45,662 nt of DNA from positions 1 through 45,662 of the forward strand of contig DATIFN010000042.1 in NCBI GenBank assembly GCA_035455245.1. The letters are read 5' to 3'. The stretch's first letter is position 1. Each line of letters begins with the position of its first letter. The notes beneath the pieces were generated by a model that saw nothing but the letters and a program-made list of their open reading frames with translations, was not told the DNA's origin and did no database searches. The DNA comes from UBA8516 sp035455245. Lineage in GTDB: Archaea > Thermoproteota > Nitrososphaeria > Nitrososphaerales > Nitrosopumilaceae. Position numbers and translations under genes: made by a program. Below, in pieces: positions 1 to 9,271 of the stretch.

Positions 1-492
1 AAAATAATAACATCTGCTTCAAACCTTGGAACTGACTTTAAAGTGTCAGATGCACAATCAGGGTTTAGGGCTTATTCAAAAAATGCAATCAATTCCATCC
101 ATCCCACCGAAACAGGCATGTCGATATCAACTGAAATCTTACAAAAGATTAGTAACAAAGGACTAAGTCTAGCCGAAGTTCCAATTTCTATATCCTATGA
201 AGGCGACACATCATCGCAAAATCCAGTCCCACATGGAATCGTTGTTTTGATGAATACTTTACGATTCATTTCAGTAAAACACCCTATACCATTTTACGGA
301 TTTCCAGGAATTGCACTTGTCATAATTGGTAGTATAATCGGATATCAATTCCTAGATGCATATTTGAACAAACAGGTCGTTTTCTTGGGTTCCCTTATGG
401 CATCAGTAATTCTTTTCTTGCTTGGAGCCATACTTTGTGTCACTGCAATCATACTCTTTTCTATGGTAACTTTGATGCGCGAGCGCGAGTAG
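1..492 (+). CDS. Glycosyltransferase family 2, dolichol-phosphate-sugar type (C-terminal part)
   Basis: The reading frame is open from base 1, so the gene begins outside the window; the GTG at 43 is an internal valine. The visible part starts with the SDAQSGFRAY motif, typical of the end of the GT-A catalytic domain of dolichyl-phosphate mannose/glucose synthases. A short amphipathic stretch follows, then two hydrophobic hairpin segments (about residues 83-105 and 112-145 of the visible part) that would anchor the enzyme in the membrane. The family transfers a sugar from a nucleotide sugar to a polyprenyl phosphate, giving donors for protein N-glycosylation. It lies just upstream of the S-layer gene, which would be a natural glycosylation client, but a separate promoter divides them. 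The exact sugar cannot be told. Confidence 0.85.
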   Translation, partial: KIITSASNLGTDFKVSDAQSGFRAYSKNAINSIHPTETGMSISTEILQKISNKGLSLAEVPISISYEGDTSSQNPVPHGIVVLMNTLRFISVKHPIPFYGFPGIALVIIGSIIGYQFLDAYLNKQVVFLGSLMASVILFLLGAILCVTAIILFSMVTLMRERE

Positions 493-610
493 TTTGCGTC
501 CATTATTGTAAAATTTATAATGTTGCGATCTGAATTATTCATAAAGTCATCTCAGTGAATGAAAAATACATGAGAAGATTTGAAGAACTGAACAAATTGT
601 CCATTATGCT

Positions 611-618
611 TATATATT
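611..618 (+). promoter_or_regulatory. TATA box of the S-layer gene
   Basis: TATATATT lies about 31 nt before the ATG at 646, in a 153-nt gene-free stretch. This fits an archaeal TATA element for a very short leader. No Shine-Dalgarno sequence precedes the ATG. Confidence 0.6.
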
Positions 619-645
619 ACATTCCGGCCAAAAATTACAATAACT

Positions 646-3600
646 ATGAACAACGAAATAACACGAAAATTAACTAGTCTAACACTACTAACACTACTTT
701 TGGCTAGCAGTGTGACCTTTGCAGTTCCTGGTGTAATGCCAGTTGCAGAGGCAGCACACAACGCTAACCTATTTGTATCTGCTGAAAACTCACAATTTAG
801 CAATTACTTTGCCGGTCCGCAGGTAATCGAAGTTGTTATCAACGATAACGATATCCGATCCTTGGACGATGTTCACGGAGAACCCGATGTAACAGTAAAC
901 GGCAAGAAATTGAGAATGGCACAAGCCACTGATGGTAACTGGTATGGCTACTTTGCATCCGCTGCTCAAGCAATTGCCGCTGACAAAACAGTTGGTCAAG
1001 GAGGAACTGGCTTGGACTTCGGACAATTCTGTAGTTCATCATCATTACTTGATCCATCAGATGCTGGTGCAACACCAACATCATTTACTCAGACACGTGG
1101 ATTTACAGTAGCAAGAGCCGTATCAGGTGCACAGGATGCACCAGCTGACCAAACTGCAATCGATACAGCTGATTGTACAGGTGGCTCAGGCTCTGGTTCT
1201 GTTCTTAACCATGTTGTAAGAGAAAACAAAACTCTCAATAACCCGGTAGGACCTACTATTACGCTTGGTCAAATTGGCCTTGCTGATAATGTGTTCCCAA
1301 TAATTCAATTGTATGACTTTTCAGTTGGTGGTAACGTAATCGTAAAGTACAACAAGGGCGGTGGTTCACAAACTACTACACTTACTTTTGATACGATTCC
1401 ATCTAATTTGATCAAAACACAATTGGATAGAACATCCTATCCACTAAGCGCACAAATTCACACTACATTAACAGATCCTCAATTGAACATAGACCCAACC
1501 GATGAAGACTCTTGGACATGGGACACAACACCAGGCAGCGTTCGTCTATTCTATCAAGCATTTGATGAAAACGGCGACACGGATGCAAACGGTGGTGCTG
1601 GCATGGTCGATCAAGTTCCAAACTTAGGAACCTTCATGTTTGAAAAGAACGGAAGAGTAGCAGTAGACCTTAAAGTACAGGGTACAACTGTTGCAAAGTT
1701 TGGTAATAACGATGATCAAGTCAATCCAAATGACGGAACCGGCACACCAACAGCAGGATTTAATGCTACTGGTATGACGTTCGTCGAGCTCGATGTAAAG
1801 GGTGGTGTCTTTGGTAACTATGACGAATCTGATAACGCTAACTTGGATATTTTAGATGGCCCATCCTCTGCATTAAGAGGCAAGTCAGCTACAATTAGAT
1901 ACAATGATGTATCTACAAGTATCGTAGTCGGATTTGGATTTGGTACCCTAGACATGAATGTACCAGATGGTACATGGGGTTCAGGTGAAGAAATTCCTGT
2001 AACACTAGTTGACTCTGATGCAAACAAAAACACCAGAGCTGATGAAGACTTGGATCTATTCGATCCAACAGTTGCTCTTATCCCAACACTAAAGATTGGA
2101 AATCCATTTACTTTAGTTCAAGGAGATCAAGCAGCATTCCTTAGTGGTGTAACCGTTAGTGGTTGCAGCACTGTGGCTTTGTGTACAGTAAACTCCACAT
2201 CAATTGCAAGTTCTGCTGATGTCAGTGTTGAATCATTTAGTCAAAGAGCAAGAATCACACCAACTACAAGTGCTCCATTTAACTTTACTATTGGAACAAA
2301 TGGTGCTCTACTCGTTGACCTAAATAGAGACGTTACAGAATTACAAAAATCGATCAATAACCCAGCAACTGCAAGCAATTTCAGAGGATATAACCTGTTT
2401 AACTATGATGTAAGATCATTAGGCATTGACTCAACTCCAACAGTAAACAATGTCGATATCTACCTGTTAATCAACAGACAAGGTACCGGCAATACTGTGA
2501 TTGATCCAACTAATTCTAATCTTACAGGATATAGTGCTGTCAAACTCGCTGACAACCAGCCTCTTCAAGGCCATGTCAACTTGAATAGAACAGCAACAGG
2601 ATCTGTTGATCCAGTAAATGGTCATCCAGAAGATACTGAAATTAATAGTGAACTCTTCTCAACTGCAAACCAAGGAACTGACGACATTGCTTTGTTATTT
2701 GTCTTGAATAGTGCCACAGGCATTACACTAGACAAAGACACAAAACCAATTGTTTCTGACTTTTTCTCAGTCGGACTTATTGGTGACGGAGTATTGCCTA
2801 AAGATAGGATCAATAACAGCATCACTAGATTCGAATTAGAAGAAACAGGTGATAACACTAGCACGTTCATTGGATCTGCAGAATACACTATGCTCAGTCA
2901 GCTAAACATCTTTGACGCCGCAACATACGACGTTCTTAGACCAATAGATGACGAAGCAACATTCATCGTCCATGAGGACCTTGATGATGAAGAGTCACCA
3001 AGAATCAACTATCTTGACTTGGGCTCAGATGGTGTATCAACACAGATTGCAGACCAACAGGCTGCAGGAACAACCTCAGGTGTTGTATCATTTGATAAGG
3101 ATAACTACAAAACAGCAGATACAGTAACAGTAACACTACAAGATAACGACCTTAACGTAGATAGCGATACAATCGATATCTATACGACGGTAACTCTGCC
3201 AGGCGATCCAGCTGATAATACAGTTGGTGAAGCAGGCCTTGGAACATACGCCAATGGAGACTCCTTCGGACGTCTATTTGATGTAACATTCGATGACGCA
3301 CGATGGGCAATCCCAACAGATGCTACATGTCTTGCAGCCCTTACAGGCGCAGGCGTGACAGACACTGGTCTTAGCGCAACAGGTTTCACATTCGTTGAAA
3401 CAAGCAAAGACTCGGGTACATTCAAAGGTGACTTCCAAGTACCGGCAAGAATATGTCAAGCAGGCTCATCAGTACCAGTTACATCAAACGGCTTGGACAT
3501 CGAGGTCAACTATGTTGACTTTAGAGATGCCTCCGGCAACACCATCGAAGTAGGTGATGGAGCAGGAATTCGAGCTAACACTGGTTCAGTAAGCCTTGAC

Positions 3601-5829
3601 AGAACCGTCTATCCAGTACCATTTGGTGAGGTAACCGACTTTGCCGTTCCATCTAAGAGTGCAGAAAAACCATCAGGAAGAGCAATCTTCCCGGTTCATG
3701 CAACTGGAATTGGTAATACAGCAATCACACCCAGCACTGCTTCCTTAACATTAGGAAACGGTGATGTATTAGCTCACATTAGAGTTAATGACCCAGACTT
3801 TGATATCTCTGGATCTGGTGAAGACAAAATTGCGCAAAACGTAGCCGGTGAAAACGTGGGACCAGTAAAGGTTTCCGTTTCGAGAGGCTCAAGCGTAGTT
3901 GTCATTGCATATGCTGGTGGTAATAATACAATACCAAATGGTGTAGCTGATGTTGACGACAATAATACGCCAATAGGCTCAGGCGTCACACAGCTAGGAC
4001 CTATGGTCGAAATCGCACCTAATGCAGGCATATTTGAATCTGATTTGACTATCAAATATAGCGATGGTCCAGCAGATAATAATTGTCCAATAAGCAATGC
4101 TGCTATTGCAGCAAGATTTGATGATACTCTGGCGTCTAATCACAATAGACACTGTATTCTACAAGGTGATATTCTCACAGTAGAATACACAGATCCATCA
4201 GATTCTTCAGGTGATCCAAATACTGTTACAGATTCAGCTACATTTGACCTTAGAAACGGTGTAATCCAGTCTGACAAGTCTGTCTATATCATTGGTGCAG
4301 ATGCAATTCTGACACTCATTGAACCAGACTTGAACCTTGACTCTGATGAAACAGAAACCTATGATCTTGATCTCATTGAATGGGATTCAGATGCTGCAAC
4401 ACTTACCATGGGCAACCTTGGCGGTGCTGACAGTCAAAACGGTGCAGCCTTCGATCCAGAACCAACTGACTTTAGAGAAACCGGTGACAATACTGGAATA
4501 TTCCAGGTTGTAGTCGAGATTCCTAACACACTTGGCGGAGAGAGACTTGACAGAGGAGAGGAAATTCAACTAGAATACACTGACTGGGGTCCATCTGGAG
4601 CTAACTTCGTAGGTGACGAGGATGAAGATATGCATTTGACTATCTACACCTCAAACTTTGGAGCAACAGTTGAACTTGACCAAAAGGTATACACATGGAC
4701 TGACAAAGTATTCATTACCATTGTAGCACCAGACCACAACTTCGACAGTAACCTAGTCGATAAGATTGGTGATACTGACGTTGATGAGGTAAGAGTAGCT
4801 ACAAGAGGCAACAAATTGTCTAATTATGCGTTAACTGAAACTGGCACCGATACGGGTATCTTCACAGGTGAAGTAATCCTTACAGGATTCTGTCACGATG
4901 CTGATGGTGATACCAATACTGGTGTACAATCAATTACCTCAAATAGCAAGTGTGCCAAAGGCGATGATACTAATCCAAGAACAGGAACCAGCACTGGTGG
5001 TATCGCAGTAGGTCCAACAGACGGTTACCTAGAATCTGATGACGATGACGGTCTCACAGTTTCATTCGAATTCACAGAAGATGAAACAGTGGTAGGATCA
5101 GCATTGATCAGATGGAACATTGGTGAAGTCCAATTCCTAGAGGCAAGCTATCCAGCAACAGGCCAAGGAGTAGTACGCGTAGTAGACCCAGACATGAATC
5201 TTAATCCAGAAGCAGTTGATAACTTCGATATTGACACTTGGTCAGACTCTGACGCAGGTGGTATCGATCTTACAGTAACAGAAACCAACGAGGCTACAGG
5301 AATATTCGAAGGTACTGTGTTCTTCACAGTCACTGACCAATCTTCCGGTCACAGACTTAGAGTAGCAGAGGGTGATACTGTCACTGCAGAATATCAAGAC
5401 AGTACACTTCCAAGTCCATACACCACAGCAGACGAATTAGAGATCACAGCTACGACATTCATTGGTTCAATTGTCCCACCGCTTGAAAGAGCGCCGGCAA
5501 GCAACCCAAGAATTGTTGATGCATTTGGCAACGAGCTAACTGAGGTAAATGTGGATCAACAGATCCAGATTGTAGCCGATTTAGCAAACGGTCAAGATAG
5601 AGATCAACCATTTGCCTACTTGGTACAAATTCAGGACGAGGACGGAGTAACAGTCTCACTATCATGGATTACCGGTTCGCTGGCACCAGGTCAAAGCCTG
5701 AACCCAGCACAGTCATGGACACCTACATCTCCAGGAACATACAATGTACAAATCTTTGTATGGGAGAGCGTAGACAATCCTGACGCACTGTCTCCACCAG
5801 TATCAACTACAATATCTGTAGTAGCATAG
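646..5829 (+). CDS. S-layer protein (giant thaumarchaeal type)
   Basis: This 1,727-residue secreted protein has a signal peptide (charged start, hydrophobic residues about 10-35, cleavage near AEA-AH). It is very rich in Asp, Thr, Asn, Gly and Ser and poor in Lys. The size, the opening and the acidic beta-rich make-up match the major surface-layer protein of ammonia-oxidising archaea. From about residue 740 to 1590 it has repeated Ig-like units. Each combines a D/E-P-D-x-N type motif (near residues 833, 1049, 1226, 1361 and 1514) with an ETGxxTGIFxG type motif. The end (about residues 1600-1727) reads like a terminal beta-sandwich, and there is no C-terminal membrane helix. It would form the paracrystalline cell envelope, and the acidic loops could bind cations. 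It is monocistronic, between a TATA box and a T-rich terminator. The start has its own TATA spacing and signal peptide. Confidence 0.93.
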   Translation: MNNEITRKLTSLTLLTLLLASSVTFAVPGVMPVAEAAHNANLFVSAENSQFSNYFAGPQVIEVVINDNDIRSLDDVHGEPDVTVNGKKLRMAQATDGNWYGYFASAAQAIAADKTVGQGGTGLDFGQFCSSSSLLDPSDAGATPTSFTQTRGFTVARAVSGAQDAPADQTAIDTADCTGGSGSGSVLNHVVRENKTLNNPVGPTITLGQIGLADNVFPIIQLYDFSVGGNVIVKYNKGGGSQTTTLTFDTIPSNLIKTQLDRTSYPLSAQIHTTLTDPQLNIDPTDEDSWTWDTTPGSVRLFYQAFDENGDTDANGGAGMVDQVPNLGTFMFEKNGRVAVDLKVQGTTVAKFGNNDDQVNPNDGTGTPTAGFNATGMTFVELDVKGGVFGNYDESDNANLDILDGPSSALRGKSATIRYNDVSTSIVVGFGFGTLDMNVPDGTWGSGEEIPVTLVDSDANKNTRADEDLDLFDPTVALIPTLKIGNPFTLVQGDQAAFLSGVTVSGCSTVALCTVNSTSIASSADVSVESFSQRARITPTTSAPFNFTIGTNGALLVDLNRDVTELQKSINNPATASNFRGYNLFNYDVRSLGIDSTPTVNNVDIYLLINRQGTGNTVIDPTNSNLTGYSAVKLADNQPLQGHVNLNRTATGSVDPVNGHPEDTEINSELFSTANQGTDDIALLFVLNSATGITLDKDTKPIVSDFFSVGLIGDGVLPKDRINNSITRFELEETGDNTSTFIGSAEYTMLSQLNIFDAATYDVLRPIDDEATFIVHEDLDDEESPRINYLDLGSDGVSTQIADQQAAGTTSGVVSFDKDNYKTADTVTVTLQDNDLNVDSDTIDIYTTVTLPGDPADNTVGEAGLGTYANGDSFGRLFDVTFDDARWAIPTDATCLAALTGAGVTDTGLSATGFTFVETSKDSGTFKGDFQVPARICQAGSSVPVTSNGLDIEVNYVDFRDASGNTIEVGDGAGIRANTGSVSLDRTVYPVPFGEVTDFAVPSKSAEKPSGRAIFPVHATGIGNTAITPSTASLTLGNGDVLAHIRVNDPDFDISGSGEDKIAQNVAGENVGPVKVSVSRGSSVVVIAYAGGNNTIPNGVADVDDNNTPIGSGVTQLGPMVEIAPNAGIFESDLTIKYSDGPADNNCPISNAAIAARFDDTLASNHNRHCILQGDILTVEYTDPSDSSGDPNTVTDSATFDLRNGVIQSDKSVYIIGADAILTLIEPDLNLDSDETETYDLDLIEWDSDAATLTMGNLGGADSQNGAAFDPEPTDFRETGDNTGIFQVVVEIPNTLGGERLDRGEEIQLEYTDWGPSGANFVGDEDEDMHLTIYTSNFGATVELDQKVYTWTDKVFITIVAPDHNFDSNLVDKIGDTDVDEVRVATRGNKLSNYALTETGTDTGIFTGEVILTGFCHDADGDTNTGVQSITSNSKCAKGDDTNPRTGTSTGGIAVGPTDGYLESDDDDGLTVSFEFTEDETVVGSALIRWNIGEVQFLEASYPATGQGVVRVVDPDMNLNPEAVDNFDIDTWSDSDAGGIDLTVTETNEATGIFEGTVFFTVTDQSSGHRLRVAEGDTVTAEYQDSTLPSPYTTADELEITATTFIGSIVPPLERAPASNPRIVDAFGNELTEVNVDQQIQIVADLANGQDRDQPFAYLVQIQDEDGVTVSLSWITGSLAPGQSLNPAQSWTPTSPGTYNVQIFVWESVDNPDALSPPVSTTISVVA

Positions 5830-5842
5830 ACTAGAAACATCT

Positions 5843-5866
5843 AATTTTCCCTTTTTTCTTTTTTTT
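5843..5866 (+). terminator. T-rich terminator after the S-layer gene
   Basis: Two successive T tracts, interrupted only by a few C residues, lie 14-37 nt after the S-layer stop. No strong hairpin precedes them. Oligo-T runs are the usual archaeal termination signal. Confidence 0.6.
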
Positions 5867-6025
5867 AAAAACTCCTAACGATAGTTATATTCTATAAAAA
5901 TTCCGGAAAATGTGTGTAAACTGTCCAACAAAGATATGTGTTATTCAAATTTGATCCGATCAAACCATATGAAAATCTCCAAAACCTTTAAATAAAAATT
6001 TAAAACCACGTCAAAACATCCCAGT

Positions 6026-6286
6026 ATGAAAAATATACACTATTTAGGAATATCTCTTGTATTACTTTTCATTTTACCGACAATTGGAGTAGTATTTGGC
6101 GAAGAAACAAAAGAGTACGTAAACAGACGAGTAGAAATTTGGAATGAATTTTTTAGAATGACAACAGCTGCCTTTGTAGTTGGTGCAGTAGTTTCTGGAA
6201 CGCTAATTTGGTTAGTTTGGAGATTTAGGGAATCACATCCAAAAAACAAAACACCCACCAAGTGGGAAACAGGAGAATCTCATTAG
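6026..6286 (+). CDS. Small membrane subunit of heme-copper oxidase (N-terminal helix part of a split subunit II)
   Basis: This 86-residue protein has a signal-like hydrophobic N terminus (1-24), a short exported stretch and a second membrane helix (about 45-65). A basic tail follows. It stops with TAG directly before the ATG of the CuA-bearing subunit II gene, in the same reading frame. Normal subunit II has a signal or short N terminus, two membrane helices and a CuA domain. Here helix 1 is on this peptide and helix 2 plus CuA are on the next, so the two together look like one subunit II cut in the inter-helix loop. A TATA-like run near 5998-6006 fits a leaderless start. First gene of the oxidase operon. 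An independent accessory subunit cannot be excluded. Confidence 0.75.
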   Translation: MKNIHYLGISLVLLFILPTIGVVFGEETKEYVNRRVEIWNEFFRMTTAAFVVGAVVSGTLIWLVWRFRESHPKNKTPTKWETGESH

Positions 6287-6712
6287 ATGAGTGGACACTC
6301 TAATTGGCCAGAATGGGTTTACATCGGAGTAGTTATTGCGATTCTTGTCTGGGTTGGTGCTGACTCTTGGTACATTGAACATTTAATTGATCATGCACCA
6401 GCAGAAGCAGAAATAATCAAAGTAACAGGACAACAATGGTTTTGGAGTTTTGAGCACGCAGATGGAACAAAAGAAGTTGGTGAGTTGCATCTAAAGAAAG
6501 GTCATGCTTACAAATTTGAAGTACAATCAAAAGACGTAATTCACTCTTTTAATATTCATGATTATGTTGTATTGATGGACGCAGTACCAGGAAGAATCAA
6601 TACAATCTGGTTTGTACCAGATGAGGCTGGAACGTTTCCAATTCAATGCAGAGAATATTGTGGTTTGCTTCACTACAACATGCGCGGAACACTTTATGTG
6701 GAGGAAACATGA
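6287..6712 (+). CDS. coxB: Cytochrome c oxidase subunit II, CuA domain
   Basis: One membrane helix (about residues 11-27) is followed by a periplasm-side cupredoxin domain. The conserved VTGQQWFWSF segment (47-56) is the usual Gln-Trp-aromatic electron-entry patch. All CuA ligands are present: His86, then Cys121, Glu123 (backbone ligand), Cys125, His129 and Met132 in CREYCGLLHYNM. The CuA centre accepts electrons from outside, here probably from cupredoxins because these archaea lack cytochrome c, and passes them to heme a in subunit I. At 141 residues it is shorter than ordinary subunit II because helix 1 is supplied by the preceding in-frame 86-residue gene. No gap separates the TAG stop and this ATG, suggesting tight translational coupling. 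Confidence 0.93.
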   Translation: MSGHSNWPEWVYIGVVIAILVWVGADSWYIEHLIDHAPAEAEIIKVTGQQWFWSFEHADGTKEVGELHLKKGHAYKFEVQSKDVIHSFNIHDYVVLMDAVPGRINTIWFVPDEAGTFPIQCREYCGLLHYNMRGTLYVEET

Positions 6713-6764
6713 TTATCCTAAAACTTTTAATGACTTTGCAGATGGATAAAGGGGAGGAATTGAC

Positions 6765-8291
6765 ATGGTTTTAGAAATTGCAAAACCCCGACCAGTCTGG
6801 CAAATAATGTTTTCAACACATCACACAGATGTCGGTCTTCTTTATTTGATAACATCTATTGCGTTTCTCTTTATGGGTGGAGCTTTAGCTCTTGCAATGC
6901 GAGCAGAATTATTTTTGCCAGGATCACAAATAATTCAAGATTCAATGACGTTCCATAGATTCTTTACCGTCCATGGCACCACTCTGATATTTCTTTTCAT
7001 TCTTCCATTTGCATCTGCGATTGGAAACTATCTGGTTCCAATAATGGTAAGATACAAAGACATGGCATATCCAAAATTAAATGCAGTAGCTTATTGGATG
7101 ATTCCAGTTGGAGCTGCACTAATCTGGCTTGGATTTGCGGATTTCACATGGAATGCATATCCTACATATTCTATTTTGAGAGCCCCTGGTCCAGCAGCAG
7201 ACATGTGGATATTTGGTCTCAAAATTCTTGGAGTTTCATCGATTCTTGGTTCAATAAACTTTATTGTCACCATCTTAAAATGCAAACACCCTGATTTGCC
7301 CTTAAGCAAGGTTCCACTCTTTGCATGGTCCACACTTGTAGCTTCTGTAATGACCCTTGTCGCAGTCCCAACATTTGCAGCTGCCCTTTTGATGTTGCTA
7401 ACTGACAGACTAGGAGTATCAGGATTTTTCAATCCGGCAATGGGAGGTGATCCGATTGCATATCAACATCTGTTCTGGTTTACATTCCATCCCGAAGTTT
7501 ACATCCTTGTATTGCCAGCGATTGGGATGATGTATGAAATTATTCCAAGATTTTCAAGAAAACCTCTTTTCAGTACTGGTTCAGGAATTGCGGCATTTAT
7601 TTTGCTTGGTATAGTCGGATTTGCTTCATGGGCTCATCACATGTATGCTACAGGAATGTCATTTACGGAAAAAACAGTATTCATGATTGGAACACTAGCT
7701 GCAGTACCAGGTTCTGCAATGCACGTGTTTAATTTCTTTGCAACAATGTGGGGTGGAAGAATTAGATTTGCTACTCCAATGATGTGGTCTGTTGGTGGAA
7801 TCGCCCTCTTCTTTGCAGCCGGGGCAGGAGGAGTCCTTAACACTGCTATGCCACTTGACTTTATCACACATGACTCGTACTGGGTAGTAGGTCACTTTCA
7901 CTTGTTTGTCTTTGGTACAATAGCATTTGGATCAATTGCATTTCTCTACTACATATTCCCATTTGTCACAGGAAGAATGTACAACGAAAAACTTGGAAAA
8001 ATTCACTTTGTAATGGCCTTTACTGGTGCAGTTACAGTCTTCTTTACACAACACATACTTGGATTATTTGGAATGCCAAGAAGAGTTTTCGACTATCCTC
8101 CATTCCCAGCATGGATTGAAATGAACCAAATCGCTAGTGTTGGTGCAATGATAATTGGTGCAAGCATGATAATTTTCTTAATCAACATGATCCATAGCTC
8201 TGCCAAAGGCAAAGAAGCCAATATGGATGACCCATGGGGACTGGGCGGAAAATACTACTTCCCACATCAGGCAAAGACGCCACATCATTAG
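6765..8291 (+). CDS. coxA: Heme-copper oxygen reductase subunit I, A-type
   Basis: This 508-residue protein with about 12 membrane helices carries all the metal ligands. His70 and His379 bind the low-spin heme. His242, His291 and His292 bind CuB, with Tyr246 placed for the His-Tyr crosslink, and His377 binds the high-spin heme. D-channel features are present: Asp99 in KDMAYPKLNA and Glu244 in HPEVY, which marks an A1-type enzyme. At the place of the usual K-channel lysine (alignment anchored on VFN and TMWGG) there is His320. The enzyme reduces oxygen to water and pumps protons, ending the ammonia-oxidation respiratory chain. The ATG follows a purine-rich GGGGAGGAATTGAC, one of the few Shine-Dalgarno-like sites in the window. 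No subunit III gene is nearby. Confidence 0.97.
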   Translation: MVLEIAKPRPVWQIMFSTHHTDVGLLYLITSIAFLFMGGALALAMRAELFLPGSQIIQDSMTFHRFFTVHGTTLIFLFILPFASAIGNYLVPIMVRYKDMAYPKLNAVAYWMIPVGAALIWLGFADFTWNAYPTYSILRAPGPAADMWIFGLKILGVSSILGSINFIVTILKCKHPDLPLSKVPLFAWSTLVASVMTLVAVPTFAAALLMLLTDRLGVSGFFNPAMGGDPIAYQHLFWFTFHPEVYILVLPAIGMMYEIIPRFSRKPLFSTGSGIAAFILLGIVGFASWAHHMYATGMSFTEKTVFMIGTLAAVPGSAMHVFNFFATMWGGRIRFATPMMWSVGGIALFFAAGAGGVLNTAMPLDFITHDSYWVVGHFHLFVFGTIAFGSIAFLYYIFPFVTGRMYNEKLGKIHFVMAFTGAVTVFFTQHILGLFGMPRRVFDYPPFPAWIEMNQIASVGAMIIGASMIIFLINMIHSSAKGKEANMDDPWGLGGKYYFPHQAKTPHH

Positions 8292-8300
8292 GAGATTGAT

Positions 8301-9269
8301 ATGAGTCACACAGAACACGAAGCACCAATACTAAGGACATCGCCAGCACGAGTTGGCAAGATGCTTGCTATTTTGATAGGCCTTATGGTAGTAGGAGCTG
8401 TAATCTTCTTTGCAAATTGGGATTATTGGATATCGTTGCCACCGGCAGTTTCGAAACCAAAACCAGTAGAAGGCGGTCCTGCGGTTGCTACAGGAAAAGA
8501 GATCCAAATTTCTTTAAAATTCATTGAATCCCCTGACTTTAGGACACTAGCATTTAATGCACTACCTGGCGAAGCTGGACATAATCCAGAAATACAAGCA
8601 AATGTAGGTGATAAAATAATTTTTGATGTAACAAACGGTGGTAAATCGTTTCATGCATTTGGTGTTGTTCCAACTCCAGAAGATGTAGAAAATCAGGAAG
8701 AAATTCACACCCCATTGCCGGGCACAGCTATTAGGGATCCCAATAATCCCCTAAAGCCAGGCGAGGGAGGTCAATCTACATTTGTTCCAACAAAAGCAGG
8801 TACTTACTATTACATTTGTACTGTTCCGGGACACCGTGAACTAGGAATGGAAGGAAAAATTGTAGTAGGAGCGGTAAAACCGGCAGGCCAAGCAGCGACT
8901 CCAACAGGAAACAAAGTTTCTTTTAATCTAGACTTTCTTGAAAGCTCTGACTTTAAGACACTCGCATTTAATGCTCTTCCAGGTGAAGAAGGACACAATC
9001 CTGATATCAAAGTCAAATCTGGTGACTCGGTAACAATTCATGTTAAAAACATCGGTAAATCGTTTCATGCATTTGGTGTTGTAACGAACCCTGATGATCC
9101 AACAACTGTTGTTTCAGGTACTACAATAAAGGATCCAAATAATCCCATCAAACCAAAGGAAGAGGGTGAGGTCACGTTTCTTGCAGGTGCACCAGGCACA
9201 TACTATTACATCTGTACAGTTCCTGGTCATGCACAACAAGGTATGAAAGGCAGCTTTATCGTAGAGTAA
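8301..9269 (+). CDS. Membrane-anchored double cupredoxin, likely electron donor to the oxidase
   Basis: This 322-residue protein has a cytoplasmic tail, one membrane helix (about 21-39) and two tandem plastocyanin-like domains (about 65-190 and 205-322). Each domain keeps a complete type 1 copper set: His118, Cys173, His178, Met183, and His256, Cys305, His310, Met315, the last three of each within CTVPGHxxxxM. The domains are close duplicates and share a 29-bp identical DNA stretch. The gene lies 9 nt after subunit I and 2 nt before heme A synthase, so it belongs to the oxidase operon. Thaumarchaeota use blue copper proteins where others use cytochrome c, so a role in relaying electrons to CuA is the natural inference. 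Confidence 0.9.
   Translation: MSHTEHEAPILRTSPARVGKMLAILIGLMVVGAVIFFANWDYWISLPPAVSKPKPVEGGPAVATGKEIQISLKFIESPDFRTLAFNALPGEAGHNPEIQANVGDKIIFDVTNGGKSFHAFGVVPTPEDVENQEEIHTPLPGTAIRDPNNPLKPGEGGQSTFVPTKAGTYYYICTVPGHRELGMEGKIVVGAVKPAGQAATPTGNKVSFNLDFLESSDFKTLAFNALPGEEGHNPDIKVKSGDSVTIHVKNIGKSFHAFGVVTNPDDPTTVVSGTTIKDPNNPIKPKEEGEVTFLAGAPGTYYYICTVPGHAQQGMKGSFIVE
8640..8668 (+). repeat. 29-bp direct repeat inside the double-cupredoxin gene, copy 1 (copy 2 at 9054-9082)
   Basis: Positions 8640-8668 and 9054-9082 are identical over 29 bases. They encode the first copper-ligand strand GKSFHAFGVV in both domains. The perfect identity points to recent duplication or gene conversion within the gene. Confidence 0.85.
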
Positions 9270-9271
9270 TA

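Noticed and set aside
6284..6286. Pyrrolysine-type read-through of the TAG in subunit II
   Set aside because: No pyl genes in the window and none known in this phylum; an immediate ATG follows, so a second start is simpler.
6709..6774. 21-codon frame overlapping the end of subunit II (ATGA) and running into subunit I
   Set aside because: Too short, no domain, and its last codons lie inside coxA; the purine run in it is better read as the ribosome-binding site of coxA.
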